This document shows positions 1 through 9,438 of a stretch of DNA of 64,000 bases, piece by piece. Source of the DNA: Leptospiraceae bacterium. Lineage in GTDB: Bacteria; Spirochaetota; Leptospiria; Leptospirales; Leptospiraceae. How positions within the stretch are numbered: position 1 is the first letter of the stretch; each line of letters starts with the position of its first letter. The notes below the pieces were generated by a model. The model was not told where the DNA came from. It saw nothing but the letters and a program-made list of their open reading frames with translations, and did no database searches. The stretch is taken from the NCBI GenBank assembly GCA_024233875.1, contig JACKPB010000007.1, forward strand, positions 1 through 64,000, written 5' to 3'. A program made the position numbers and the translations under genes.

Positions 1-61
1 TTTTTAATACCCTGAAGTTTTGTAATATTTAACTAGTATGATAGGCAATAGGATCAATCAA

Positions 62-619
62 ATGTCAATTTCTCAATCAGAATACCATAGCATACGTTCA
101 AAGATTCTTAAAGCGAAAACACCCAAAGAATTTGTAGAAAAACTTTTCAAATCTAACTTATCCCAACCACAGAAAAGTTGGACTACTATCTTCTGGAGAC
201 GGAAAACAGGTTTTACGAAGGAAGACATTCAAAAAGCCAGAAAGGACAATCCCGGCTACAAGAAAAGGATTAAAGAAATTCAGAAAAATAGCACCTACAA
301 GAGAATTCAGGCAAACAATTTCAGTAAAAATGGGAAAAAATGCCACTGGGATGACAATAAGTATTCTCTATTCTTTGATCTTCAGAAAAAGGGAGCTGTC
401 GACAGTGAATTGGCTAGAACTTTTGAAACTACAATTCCGGCAATCTATTCTATTCGGAGAAAATTAAGATACTCCGAAAAGATTTTGTCATACAGCAAGA
501 AACCGCTTACAAAGAAGAACATTCTTCTAAAAGCCAAAGATACAGAGATCAACCTGCGTCATGAATATCAAGATCTCTACGGACTAAAAAGAAAAACCAA
601 ACTTAAAAAATTAAAATAA
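62..619 (+). CDS. small basic protein with possible helix-turn-helix
   Basis: Not a family I recognise. The product is about 185 residues and very rich in Lys and Arg. A segment near residues 115-138 (DSELARTFETTIPAIYSIRR) has the look of a helix-turn-helix, so DNA binding is a possible role, but this is inference. The ATG at 62 is preferred over the one at 38 because AGGA sits 8 bases before it, while nothing resembling a ribosome binding site precedes 38. It ends two bases before the converging symporter-decarboxylase gene. The left flank lies outside the window, so its operon context is unknown. Confidence 0.6.
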   Translation: MSISQSEYHSIRSKILKAKTPKEFVEKLFKSNLSQPQKSWTTIFWRRKTGFTKEDIQKARKDNPGYKKRIKEIQKNSTYKRIQANNFSKNGKKCHWDDNKYSLFFDLQKKGAVDSELARTFETTIPAIYSIRRKLRYSEKILSYSKKPLTKKNILLKAKDTEINLRHEYQDLYGLKRKTKLKKLK

Positions 620-621
620 AC

Positions 622-2844
622 TCACTTTGGCAGAGAGATCAATTTCTGCCTGAACTTTCCTATTGTACTTCCATAATGGATTCTATCTTCTTTTTGAAAT
701 GGACTCAGGTCTATTGTATTTCTCTCAAAGATTAAGATTACAGTAGAACCCATCTCAAATCTACCCAATTCGGAACCCTTGTCTATGTAAATGTTTACAT
801 TATTGTATTCATATTCCTTAGGAAAGCGAATCCAAGAATTGGTAACGATCTTATTGTCATAGGTCACCCGAATTTTTCCGACATTATTGGCCCCCACTTT
901 GACAACTGCCACTTTCCCGTATTCGGTCTGCAGAAAAGTGATGAGTCTTTCATTTTTCGGGAATAGACTTTTGATTCCAACTACTGCCATATCATTTACA
1001 GGAAATAGTTTTCCCGGCTCATAGTAGTATCCAAGAATTCTTCCATAAAAAGGAGAATGGATTCTATGATAATCCTGTGGAGAAAGATAAAACGTGATGA
1101 ATTTTCCATTTTCAAATGCAGGGTAGAATTTTTCCGAACCGATCAATTCTTTCAAACTAAAATCGATTCCCTTTGCCTGAATCAAAGTGGATTCATTGAC
1201 ATCTCCAAAATTTGTAATACGCGCATCCACAGGGGAAACTACCGCATTTTCAGCGGAGTCAATGATACGGGCACCAGCTTTTAGAGATCGTGTAAAAAAT
1301 TGATTCAGAGAATTGTATTCTGTGATGTTTAATTCAGCTTCACTGACGTTGATTTTATAAATCTTAGCAAATGCTTTCAGAATCGGAATCATTATGAACC
1401 GTGGAAGTTTGGCATAGGTCAAAATCCCAAATAACTTTGAAAGTAAATTTTTAGGGAGAAGAGTAAGTATGACAATGTAAAAGTCCTTCACAACTTCATA
1501 GCTTGCCCCTGACTCAGCAAAGTATTTGTTCATCTCCAACCTAGCCATTTTGGCAAGTAAGGCTAAAGAGACCAAAATAGGTATCGCTGTGATCACAGCC
1601 ATAGTATATCCAATATGAAAAGAATATACTAAAACGATATCCCCCTTCTTGAGATAAAGATAAGATGAAGCGATCAGGATAAATAAAAACAAAATCCTAT
1701 AGAAAGTGGTAAATTTCTCTCCTAAAATGTAATGCGCATTTTGTTGTCCCGTATAAAACCAGGCAGAAAGAGAGACCATTCCCATGATAATGAAGGAAGA
1801 CATGAGTAAGGCTGACATAAACCACTGCCCCGAACCAAAGAGTGAATTCAGGAAATAGATTTGATCATCAATGCTTACAGCATTATTGGAAAACAATAAA
1901 TAAATCGTAAATGTAGCTATGACCAATGATTCAAAAATCAATGCGAGCATGGAAACCAATCCCTGTTTGAAAGGATAATCGGTTCTCACCACACCTGCAA
2001 TCCCCGCACTCTTTCCGACACCGGTTTCAGTAGTAATGAAAAATGAACCCAGGGATTGACCCAAAATAGAGAAGAGTGTCAGTCCTCCCCCGGCAACCAT
2101 AGAATTCAATTCAAAAGCATTTTTAAAAACGATTTTGATGAACTCAAAAAATGGAATCAAGTCATAGGAAAAAAGCTGATAGTATGATATCAAAAGAAAA
2201 GTGAGACTCAGGGGAACCAGAGCTCCGGAAAACTTTCCGAGACGCCTGACTCCTCCTACACTGACATAGATAAGAATAGATACAGCAGTGATGGGTACAA
2301 TCAAACCTTTGGAACCAAAAGCGTTGTGTGAAATATAGGTCATACTCAGAACGGGGACTATCCCTCCGAGAGTGATGACTGTCCCCAAACTTCCCAAAGC
2401 AAAAGCTATAGCAAGCCAATTGGCTTTTAACGCTTTCTCAATGAAATACATGGGACCGGAAAGATACATTCCATTGGGAAGTTTGGTGCGAAACTTCAAA
2501 GCCAGAGTAGAGCTAACAGCCTTCAGAGGTGATACAAGTATGGCACTGACCCAAATCCAAAACAAAACCCCCACCCCACCCACACTCAGGGCGAAAGCTG
2601 AACCCAAAACTGCACCGAGAAGAAGGGAAGAGGCAGTGCTCGAAAAAAAAGCCTGGGATTGAATCAGCTGACCTCTGGATCCTTTGTCATCCATTGCTCC
2701 GGAGAGTATCTTCAATGAGAGTAAAAAATACCGAAATTGGGGAAACCTCAATCGGAAAGATACAAACAACCCAACGAGAAGTACCAGAAGGGCATAGGAA
2801 CTCAGAATTTCATTTTCAATAGGAACCAGATATTCAATTTTCAT
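622..2844 (-). CDS. psd: fusion: AGCS-type Na+/alanine symporter domain + phosphatidylserine decarboxylase
   Basis: One uninterrupted 740-residue frame joins two normally separate proteins. Residues 1 to about 440 are a polytopic membrane region resembling the sodium:alanine (AGCS) symporter family, for example GGGLTLFSILGQSLGSFF and ETGVGKSAGIAG. Residues about 460-740 are a complete phosphatidylserine decarboxylase, which makes phosphatidylethanolamine at the inner membrane. It carries SPVDAR (Asp540), DYHRIHSP (His593, His596) and the self-cleavage site FEMGST, where Ser700 should become the pyruvoyl group. The triad Asp/His/Ser known from E. coli PSD is therefore present. It follows pepA by 6 bases in the same direction. 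After self-cleavage the long beta chain would keep the transporter. No frameshift or stop marks the junction. Confidence 0.9.
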   Translation of the reverse strand: MKIEYLVPIENEILSSYALLVLLVGLFVSFRLRFPQFRYFLLSLKILSGAMDDKGSRGQLIQSQAFFSSTASSLLLGAVLGSAFALSVGGVGVLFWIWVSAILVSPLKAVSSTLALKFRTKLPNGMYLSGPMYFIEKALKANWLAIAFALGSLGTVITLGGIVPVLSMTYISHNAFGSKGLIVPITAVSILIYVSVGGVRRLGKFSGALVPLSLTFLLISYYQLFSYDLIPFFEFIKIVFKNAFELNSMVAGGGLTLFSILGQSLGSFFITTETGVGKSAGIAGVVRTDYPFKQGLVSMLALIFESLVIATFTIYLLFSNNAVSIDDQIYFLNSLFGSGQWFMSALLMSSFIIMGMVSLSAWFYTGQQNAHYILGEKFTTFYRILFLFILIASSYLYLKKGDIVLVYSFHIGYTMAVITAIPILVSLALLAKMARLEMNKYFAESGASYEVVKDFYIVILTLLPKNLLSKLFGILTYAKLPRFIMIPILKAFAKIYKINVSEAELNITEYNSLNQFFTRSLKAGARIIDSAENAVVSPVDARITNFGDVNESTLIQAKGIDFSLKELIGSEKFYPAFENGKFITFYLSPQDYHRIHSPFYGRILGYYYEPGKLFPVNDMAVVGIKSLFPKNERLITFLQTEYGKVAVVKVGANNVGKIRVTYDNKIVTNSWIRFPKEYEYNNVNIYIDKGSELGRFEMGSTVILIFERNTIDLSPFQKEDRIHYGSTIGKFRQKLISLPK

Positions 2845-2850
2845 GGACTT

Positions 2851-4344
2851 TTAAGAATTCTTCCTTTTTTCTAGATTTTCAGCCAAATCCACCAGCAATC
2901 GAACTCCAAAACCTGTAGGTCCACTGCTCTGGGTTCCGGAGGGTTTTCCCCTCCAGGCTGTCCCTGCAATGTCAATATGCGCCCACCTGACGCCTTCTTC
3001 AATAAATCGGCTGAGGAAATGTGCTGCCGAGATAGTCCCTGCCCCGCGTCCTCCGGTTATGTTTCGAACATCAGCGATATCACTCTTCAAATCTTCTCCG
3101 TATTCATCCCAGAGCGGAAGCTCCCAAATTCGATCATCTGTATTTTTAGAGGAAACTTTTAGCATTTCAGTCAATTCATCCGAATTGGAAAGGACTCCCG
3201 CTGCCTCATTCCCCAGAGCTATGATCACAGCTCCTGTGAGAGTAGCTAAATCGATAAGGTAATCCGGATTGTATTTTTTGCAAACATAGGATAGGACATC
3301 GCCCAGAACCAGTCTACCCTCAGCATCCGTATTTTGGACTTCTACTGTGATACCATTGTATGCTGTGTACACATCTCCCGGTTTCGTTGCGGAGGCATCC
3401 GGCATGTTTTCTGCGACTCCTATGGCTGCGACTACAGGTATCTTGAGCCCCAGAGCTGCAATGGCGCCTATGGTGTGAATGGCTGTTGCGGCCCCACACA
3501 TATCGTATTTCATTTCATGCATTTCAGCCGAGGGTTTCAAACTTATTCCACCCGAATCAAATGTAAGACCTTTCCCTACGATGACTAATTTTTCTGAATG
3601 AACAGGATTCTTGGGATTGTATTCGAGAATGATCATCTTGGGTTTTTTATCCGAGCCCTGAGCTACGGAAAGGATTCCACCCATTTTCTCTTTTTTTAGT
3701 TTGGCCTCATCAAAGACTGTTATCTTCAACTTATTTTCTTTAGCAATCTCCTGAGCTCTCAGGACAAACTCTTCCGGACCGAAATGGTTAGCGGGTAGAT
3801 GCTCTACAAAACGAGTAGCATTCAGATAACGGCTCACTACTTCAGATTTTTTAATAGCAACAGCCGCTTCTTTGTCCTGCTCCGGAGTAGGAAACACCAA
3901 ACTAATGACTCCGGTTGAAACCTCTTTCTCTTTATAAGTTTTGGAGAGTGAGTCAATCGAAAATGCTCCGATTTCCAATGAATTAGAAACCTGATAAGCA
4001 ATTGGAGATACAGAAAATGCATCGGTCAATTCTTTATCAAAATAAATCTCCAAACCCACATTCTTCCATTTAACAATTTGCTCACCCAATTTGATATAAA
4101 ATGAAGCGAGTTTCCTGAGAGTTAGTTTGGATAGGTCGCCCAATCCGAGATAAATAATCTTCTCTTTATGATCGGTGTACTGAGAACCTGCATCTCCTGA
4201 AAATATTTTATTCTTCGCTACCTCGCCTAGGGCAGACTGAAACTCTTTTGATATCGAATCTTTAGAAACGTGATACACCTTATAAAAAAAACCACTTTTT
4301 TGTTTTCCAGATTGGATTTGAAGATCAGAAATATGTAACTTCAT
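2851..4344 (-). CDS. pepA: leucyl aminopeptidase (M17 family)
   Basis: A 497-residue cytosolic metallo-aminopeptidase of the M17 family that removes N-terminal residues from peptides during protein turnover. The C-terminal catalytic half has the family signature NTDAEGRL (residues 338-345) and GKGLTFDSGG (Lys258, Asp263), with YDMCGAA around Asp281. These supply the two-metal site residues (Lys, Asp, Asp, Asp, Glu) and the catalytic Arg344. Length matches the family. The ATG is preceded by AGGAGA at 9 bases. It lies 13 bases downstream of the peroxiredoxin gene and 6 bases upstream of the symporter-decarboxylase gene, so the three are probably co-transcribed. Confidence 0.96.
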   Translation of the reverse strand: MKLHISDLQIQSGKQKSGFFYKVYHVSKDSISKEFQSALGEVAKNKIFSGDAGSQYTDHKEKIIYLGLGDLSKLTLRKLASFYIKLGEQIVKWKNVGLEIYFDKELTDAFSVSPIAYQVSNSLEIGAFSIDSLSKTYKEKEVSTGVISLVFPTPEQDKEAAVAIKKSEVVSRYLNATRFVEHLPANHFGPEEFVLRAQEIAKENKLKITVFDEAKLKKEKMGGILSVAQGSDKKPKMIILEYNPKNPVHSEKLVIVGKGLTFDSGGISLKPSAEMHEMKYDMCGAATAIHTIGAIAALGLKIPVVAAIGVAENMPDASATKPGDVYTAYNGITVEVQNTDAEGRLVLGDVLSYVCKKYNPDYLIDLATLTGAVIIALGNEAAGVLSNSDELTEMLKVSSKNTDDRIWELPLWDEYGEDLKSDIADVRNITGGRGAGTISAAHFLSRFIEEGVRWAHIDIAGTAWRGKPSGTQSSGPTGFGVRLLVDLAENLEKRKNS

Positions 4345-4357
4345 GAATACGATTCTC

Positions 4358-4825
4358 CTATAATGACTTAATGTCCTGAATAATGTTTTGAACGTGTTCT
4401 TTCACTTTCACTCCCGGATAGATCTTCAGAATTTTCAAATTTGAATCTATCAAAAATGTAGTACGAACGATTCCCATAGATGTCTTACCCATAAATTTTT
4501 TCTCCTGCCAGACACCGTACTGTTCACAGATCTTTCCATCCGTGTCTGCTATGAGATCAAAGTTTAAAGAGAACTTATCTGTAAATTTCTTATGGGATTG
4601 GGGTGAGTCTTTGGAAACTCCTAAAATAGAGTATCCTAACTTTTTTAAGTCTTCGAAATGATCCCGAAAATCACAAGCTTCCGTAGTACAACCGGGTGTA
4701 TTGTCCCTCGGGTAAAAATAAAGGACTAAACCTTTCTTTCCTACTCTATCAGACAATTTGACTTTCTCCTCTTTTGTATTGATGGCTGTGAAATTAGGAG
4801 CTTTCTTTCCGACTTCTAGACTCAT
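4358..4825 (-). CDS. bcp: thioredoxin-dependent peroxiredoxin (BCP/PrxQ type)
   Basis: A 155-residue atypical 2-Cys peroxiredoxin that reduces hydrogen peroxide and organic hydroperoxides. The motif FYPRDNTPGCTTEACDFRD contains the peroxidatic Cys46 and the resolving Cys51 five residues later, as in E. coli BCP. The ATG at 4825 is chosen instead of an upstream TTG (4840) because GGAGAAG precedes it at 4 bases and the protein then begins in typical BCP fashion (MSLEVGKKAPNF). The same leader GGAGAAGTTTT precedes the hemerythrin gene at 14333. First gene of an apparent operon with pepA and the symporter-PSD fusion. Confidence 0.95.
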   Translation of the reverse strand: MSLEVGKKAPNFTAINTKEEKVKLSDRVGKKGLVLYFYPRDNTPGCTTEACDFRDHFEDLKKLGYSILGVSKDSPQSHKKFTDKFSLNFDLIADTDGKICEQYGVWQEKKFMGKTSMGIVRTTFLIDSNLKILKIYPGVKVKEHVQNIIQDIKSL

Positions 4826-5092
4826 AAAACTTCTCCGCAAATTTTATATATTTTCTTTGTCATTTTTATTTTATATTTAGAATTACTAACCATTATAATT
4901 CAGTTGGATTGTCTCAGGAAGAGAGCATTCAATTTGATAGGTCAAATCAAAAGAGATTAAGTCTTCAAAAAATGACCATCAGATTACATAATTTTCGAAT
5001 TCTTTTTACTGTAAAGTGATTCCTGAAAACAGAAAGATTCTGAGAACGGGGGAGTTTTCAGAAGTTAGAATTTCTTTAACTGCCTGTTTCTA

Positions 5093-6127
5093 TCAAAAAG
5101 AATGGGAGAATTTCAATTCAAATTGTGTATTGTGGATAGGATTGGGTGAGAAAGTAATGTTTTTAGTGGAAATACCTGCACCTATAGTAGGAAGACGGTT
5201 GATACCAAATGAAATTGTATCTTCTTCCGGTCCGTATTTGCCCTGCTTGGTGTATCGATAGACTTCGAAAGAATGAGCCATATAGAGGACTCCCATTCCT
5301 CCGATCGCCCCATAATAGAAATTCTTGTGAGAAGAAAAGCCACCATTCCCCCCCAATCCATTCAAGACCACCAGATTTCCATTGTAAACAAGGTAAGTGT
5401 CCTGCCCCTGAGAAGCTTTGACAGCAGCACTGTATTCAAGCGGAATCGCTACAGCCAAAAGTCCAAAGGCTGACATCATTCCTATTCCTTCCCACTTGTT
5501 GACAGGGTATTCCAGAAGTCCCGGAATTGTGAATTTCAAACTCTGCAGGGCATAGTAACCGAATCCTCTTGAATCCTTGACCCAATTTATCTCTTCGATT
5601 TCATCCTCAGCAAATGTGTACTCGATATTTTCGGAAAGAATTGTCAATTGACCCTGAGAAGGTTCAACCCGAAGTACTCTGCCCATCTTTTTATCGTTCT
5701 TGGAGACAATTTCGATGCGAATTCCCTGTTGAATCACAGAAGTGATCTTATCATTTTTTCTAAGTCTTCGAACAGAATAGGATTTGAGGGAAGAGAGAGA
5801 AAAAGTTTCTTTTTGGACCATCCCTTTCCCTTTTCCAATGATGATCCTATCCTTATCTACGTAGTGGAGGACACCTTCACAGATCTCATCCAGACCCTCC
5901 AAAACATAACAAAAGGATGATCCTGTATAGCCCATCTCCATTTTCTGGATCTCTGATTTGGAAATGAGTCGAGTTGTCCCATCTACGTCAAACTTGAGCT
6001 TCCCGTTTTCCTCAGATAGGTAAGTGCCTTCTAGTGTGCTTCCATTTTTCAGAGTGATGATATCTGCTTCAATTGAAAATTGGACAAAAGCAATCAACAA
6101 TAGACATTTCAATAGAAATGAAATCAT
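5093..6127 (-). CDS. exported protein of unknown function
   Basis: A 344-residue protein with an N-terminal signal peptide (hydrophobic residues 4-18, likely cleavage near SIEA-DI). The mature start, ITLKNGSTLEGTYL, resembles the small beta-rich modules found at the N terminus of many spirochete envelope proteins; similar wording (LIDGRVLIGS) occurs near the end of the TPR protein at 7864-9393. Residues about 195-300 contain two or three hydrophobic stretches that may be membrane segments. No enzymatic motif is visible. It is transcribed away from the SpoIIE phosphatase gene; the 207-base gap between them should hold both promoters. Confidence 0.8.
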   Translation of the reverse strand: MISFLLKCLLLIAFVQFSIEADIITLKNGSTLEGTYLSEENGKLKFDVDGTTRLISKSEIQKMEMGYTGSSFCYVLEGLDEICEGVLHYVDKDRIIIGKGKGMVQKETFSLSSLKSYSVRRLRKNDKITSVIQQGIRIEIVSKNDKKMGRVLRVEPSQGQLTILSENIEYTFAEDEIEEINWVKDSRGFGYYALQSLKFTIPGLLEYPVNKWEGIGMMSAFGLLAVAIPLEYSAAVKASQGQDTYLVYNGNLVVLNGLGGNGGFSSHKNFYYGAIGGMGVLYMAHSFEVYRYTKQGKYGPEEDTISFGINRLPTIGAGISTKNITFSPNPIHNTQFELKFSHSF

Positions 6128-6334
6128 GAAATCAGACCTAACCTCATTGAGATCTTTTTTCTGGGAATCAGACTTTTTTTATTTGAAATCATTTCTATTT
6201 TTTGTCTCTAAACAATCTATATGAAATAACAATTTAATTACCAATTTTTTCAGGAATAGCTATTTTTTCACATAGAAAAAAATGGAAAGAAATTGATTTT
6301 GAGACAAGAATCTTTCGTGATGTAATAAACACTC

Positions 6335-7861
6335 ATGAGTAATGTGATTCAGAAAATTCAAGCGTCCCGATCTCTTAGGGTACAGATCGGCATTCTTTAT
6401 TCAATACTTGCTCTTATAAATATCCTATTTTTCTCGGTGATGATTTTTGAAAATCAAACAGAGCTTCTGGTCAAAAACTTCAACTACCAATCAGTAAATT
6501 TTGTGATTCAAGTGATGGACGACCTGAAAGACAAAGAAATTCCCCGGGAAAAAAATGACAAACTCGATAAATTCATCTCATCTTTAAGATTTCACGATAT
6601 CCAAAATTACTCAATCTTTGACAAAAACGGATTGATTCTTCATAAATCCGATGACGTCACCATTACAGAAATCGACAAAGAAACCCTCAAAAAAGCAGAA
6701 GAGATTTCCGACACTTCCTCAATTTTTACATCTAAGTACAAACTGGAGTTGAATAAGGAAGACTTTACGATCAATTTTCTTATCCCGATGAAAGGTGAGG
6801 TTCCGGGAGAGATCTTATTTTTGAATACCCATCTCAGTATCCGAAACATTCAGGATCGATTGACCAAACTCTACTATCAAATCGGAATCGCCTTCATTTG
6901 GGGAGTATTTACACATATTCTTTTTGGTATTTACATCAATCGGGTCATCTTTTCAAGAGTGGAAATTCTCAAAAAAGCAACGGACGAAATGGGATCCGGA
7001 AATCTCAAAGCCAGAGCTTCCTGGAAATTTGATAGAGAGGACGAATTGGATGTTCTCGGTACAGCTTTCAATGGGATGGCCGCCAAGATCGAAGAAACTA
7101 TCGAAACCATATCTACTTTGAATGAAGAAATTTCAAAAGAATTGAAAATCGGAAAGGAAGTTCAGGAAATGTTCCTCCCTCTGAACAAAAAATTCAAAGA
7201 CTTCAAAGTGGCGACCTTCTATCGTCCGATGCGGGAAGTCTCGGGTGACATCTACCATTTTTACAAATTCCGAAATGCACGCATTCCTTCCCGAAAGTAC
7301 ACAGGATTTTTCTTTGCTGATGCATCCGGCCATGGGGTTTCCGCCGCCCTGGTGACCACAGTTACCCTCCTCTCGATTGAAAATATCATAGCCAAATCTA
7401 TCCGGCCCAACTATATCATCCAGCAACTTGCCAATGTGATCGGAAATCGATTCCAATCTTCCTTCTTTGCTACCGGAGTTTTTTTTCTGGTCAATGAAAA
7501 GGGCAAAATGATCTGTAGCAACGCGGGTCACAACGCTCCTATTTGCTTTCGACCTTCTACAGGAGAAATGTTCTTTTTCAAAAGTTGCGGTCCTCCTCTG
7601 GGAATGGCAGATGACTTTGACTACAAACTTTTGAAGGCAAACACAAGAACAGGGGACAAACTCTTTATTTATTCGGATGGTCTTACAGAGTCACCCGGAT
7701 TGAATGATGAACAGTTTTCCGAAGAAAGGGTAATCGATCTTATCAAAAACAATATGCATGCTTCCAATAAGGAATTGCTCAAGATTATTTGGGAAGAGTT
7801 GGATAAATTTGCTCTGGATTACCGGGATGATGTTTCCATGGTTCTTCTGGAGATTCCTTAA
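6335..7861 (+). CDS. membrane-bound SpoIIE/RsbU-type serine phosphatase with HAMP domain
   Basis: A 508-residue sensor phosphatase. Two membrane segments (about 18-38 and 180-202) flank a periplasmic sensor domain of about 140 residues. A HAMP linker follows (203-255), then a helical connector and a PP2C-like SpoIIE domain (about 290-508). Metal-binding residues are visible: SGD (Asp305), DASGHG (Asp329), SDGLTE, and the closing DYRDD (Asp498-Asp499). Such enzymes dephosphorylate STAS-domain anti-sigma antagonists in partner-switching circuits. A STAS protein is encoded 1.6 kb downstream on the other strand, a plausible substrate by proximity only. The TPR gene starts 2 bases after its stop, so the two form an operon. 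Confidence 0.93.
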   Translation: MSNVIQKIQASRSLRVQIGILYSILALINILFFSVMIFENQTELLVKNFNYQSVNFVIQVMDDLKDKEIPREKNDKLDKFISSLRFHDIQNYSIFDKNGLILHKSDDVTITEIDKETLKKAEEISDTSSIFTSKYKLELNKEDFTINFLIPMKGEVPGEILFLNTHLSIRNIQDRLTKLYYQIGIAFIWGVFTHILFGIYINRVIFSRVEILKKATDEMGSGNLKARASWKFDREDELDVLGTAFNGMAAKIEETIETISTLNEEISKELKIGKEVQEMFLPLNKKFKDFKVATFYRPMREVSGDIYHFYKFRNARIPSRKYTGFFFADASGHGVSAALVTTVTLLSIENIIAKSIRPNYIIQQLANVIGNRFQSSFFATGVFFLVNEKGKMICSNAGHNAPICFRPSTGEMFFFKSCGPPLGMADDFDYKLLKANTRTGDKLFIYSDGLTESPGLNDEQFSEERVIDLIKNNMHASNKELLKIIWEELDKFALDYRDDVSMVLLEIP

Positions 7862-7863
7862 AA

Positions 7864-9393
7864 ATGAAAAGAAATGCTCTCTATCTTGTTCTAATCCTTG
7901 TCATACTTGTATTTTTTATAAGTTCGAAGGCTATTGTCAGCATCAAGATTCAGGAACTCCGATTTTATCTCACTAAAGAACAGCTCTTGAATTATGAACT
8001 CTCCTCCAAAGTATTGAAGGAGAAAATCAAGCAAATGCTCCTTTCCAAAGATGATTTCACCAATGAAATCCGAAACAACATTCTCGAGTCCAACATCATG
8101 AACTCACAAATTGGATTGTCCAATGCAAAACTGGACTACCTGGACTCGTACGGACTTTTTATAGTAAATATCGTTCGATTTTTCTCCTTAAAGCAACCCC
8201 TAACTCTTCTGGAAGACCAAAATGATATGATTCAGATCCAATTTGCCTTCTACATGGAGAGAACCAGAAAATTTCCACTCGCTGTCAAGAAATACGAGGC
8301 CATCTCAGAGCGTTTTCAGAGGGTTGAAACCAATGAAAATGGTTTTGTGATGCTCCATCACGGATTTTGTCTGGCTATGATGGGAAATACTGAAGGTGCC
8401 ATAGCCAAGCTTCAGGATGCTGAGGATACATTTCGGGGAACACATTTTGCGGACAATGCTCGAATCTTGATCAATGTTCTTTTAGACGGACAGAAAAGAG
8501 TCAAGGAATTGGAATCCAAACCCATCCCTGTAGAGAAAAAAGCGAATATTCTTTACGAAAATGGGAAGTATGCAGAAACCCTGGAAACTCTCAATAAGAT
8601 TCAAAATAGAAACAATGGTCAGAATTTTATGAGAGCACGTAGCCTCGAAGAGTTGGGTCAGTCGGGTGAGGCGATCAATGAGTACATCAAACTGGTAGAA
8701 CAGAAAAAAGATGAAGATGTTGCCAAAAAAGCCAACCGACGCCTCCTTCTGATCGGAAGCATTTATGACAACAACAAAGAATTGACAGACTATTCAAAGA
8801 AAAATGCAGAAAAATTGGGAGATCAGGAAGTAGTCAAGCAGGTGGAAGCAGGAAAAAACCTGATTGCAAAGGCTCAAATCATAGAAACTCTCACGAAAAA
8901 GCAGGAAGAGACAGGGGAAGTCGACCCTACCTTGGATGTTGCTGAACTAGAAGAACTGAAAAAAGAATTTGAAAAAATTGTATTTGAAGACAAGAAAGAA
9001 AAATCCGAAACGATTGAGAGTTATCTACCTCCCCCGATTCAGGAACCCAAACCTGTCGTCGTAGTTGTACGGGAACCCGATTTTGCACTTTTGATGTTCA
9101 AACTCATTGATGGTAGAGTTTTGATAGGCTCGTCTGCCGATTTTGGTGAGGACAAAATCAGCCTTGAGAGTGGGGATTTTGCCGTCAGTATCCCTGATAC
9201 TGTACTTGCTGATATTGAATTCGATCGAATTCCCAAATACGAAACCACTAAGATCTCAATTGAAACGAAATCAGGAAAAATTGAAACAGGTGAGAGAGTC
9301 TACCGATTTGATGAAGTATGGAAGATTCAAAAAGGCACAGAAGAAATTGAAATCGATCGAGCTGAAGTGAAAAAGATTACCGTAAAATTCTAA
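7864..9393 (+). CDS. membrane-anchored TPR-repeat protein
   Basis: A 509-residue protein with one N-terminal hydrophobic segment (residues 7-24) and no obvious cleavage site, so probably anchored with its body outside the cytoplasm. Residues about 120-290 contain degenerate tetratricopeptide helices (for example KKYEAISERFQRVE and GKYAETLETLNKI). A charged coiled-coil-like stretch (about 330-390) and a Pro/Val linker lead to a C-terminal beta-rich module of about 115 residues beginning FKLIDGRVLIGSS. TPR regions bind partner proteins. Because it is translated directly after the SpoIIE phosphatase (2-base gap), it may be a structural or sensory partner of it. The specific function is unknown. 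Confidence 0.85.
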   Translation: MKRNALYLVLILVILVFFISSKAIVSIKIQELRFYLTKEQLLNYELSSKVLKEKIKQMLLSKDDFTNEIRNNILESNIMNSQIGLSNAKLDYLDSYGLFIVNIVRFFSLKQPLTLLEDQNDMIQIQFAFYMERTRKFPLAVKKYEAISERFQRVETNENGFVMLHHGFCLAMMGNTEGAIAKLQDAEDTFRGTHFADNARILINVLLDGQKRVKELESKPIPVEKKANILYENGKYAETLETLNKIQNRNNGQNFMRARSLEELGQSGEAINEYIKLVEQKKDEDVAKKANRRLLLIGSIYDNNKELTDYSKKNAEKLGDQEVVKQVEAGKNLIAKAQIIETLTKKQEETGEVDPTLDVAELEELKKEFEKIVFEDKKEKSETIESYLPPPIQEPKPVVVVVREPDFALLMFKLIDGRVLIGSSADFGEDKISLESGDFAVSIPDTVLADIEFDRIPKYETTKISIETKSGKIETGERVYRFDEVWKIQKGTEEIEIDRAEVKKITVKF

Positions 9394-9401
9394 TATCAAT
9401 A

Positions 9402-9430
9402 CATTCCTTCCTACTTAACATAGGAAGGAT
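9402..9430. terminator. hairpin between convergent genes
   Basis: A perfect 8-bp stem CCTTCCTA / TAGGAAGG (9406-9413 with 9421-9428) and a 7-base loop, extendable with a bulge to CATT/GATG. It lies between the stops of the convergent TPR and STAS genes, where a bidirectional terminator is expected. No long T-run follows on either strand, so termination strength is uncertain. Confidence 0.55.
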
Positions 9431-9438
9431 GATTCGTA

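Noticed and set aside
4880..4901. GAATTA...TAATTC inverted repeat upstream of the peroxiredoxin as a PerR/Fur box
   Set aside because: Arms are only 6 bases with a 10-base spacer, and the core does not fit the PerR consensus well in AT-rich DNA. Kept as an idea only.
5016..5261. 81-codon forward frame overlapping the exported protein gene
   Set aside because: Antisense to a gene with a signal peptide and good coding pattern; no start signal.
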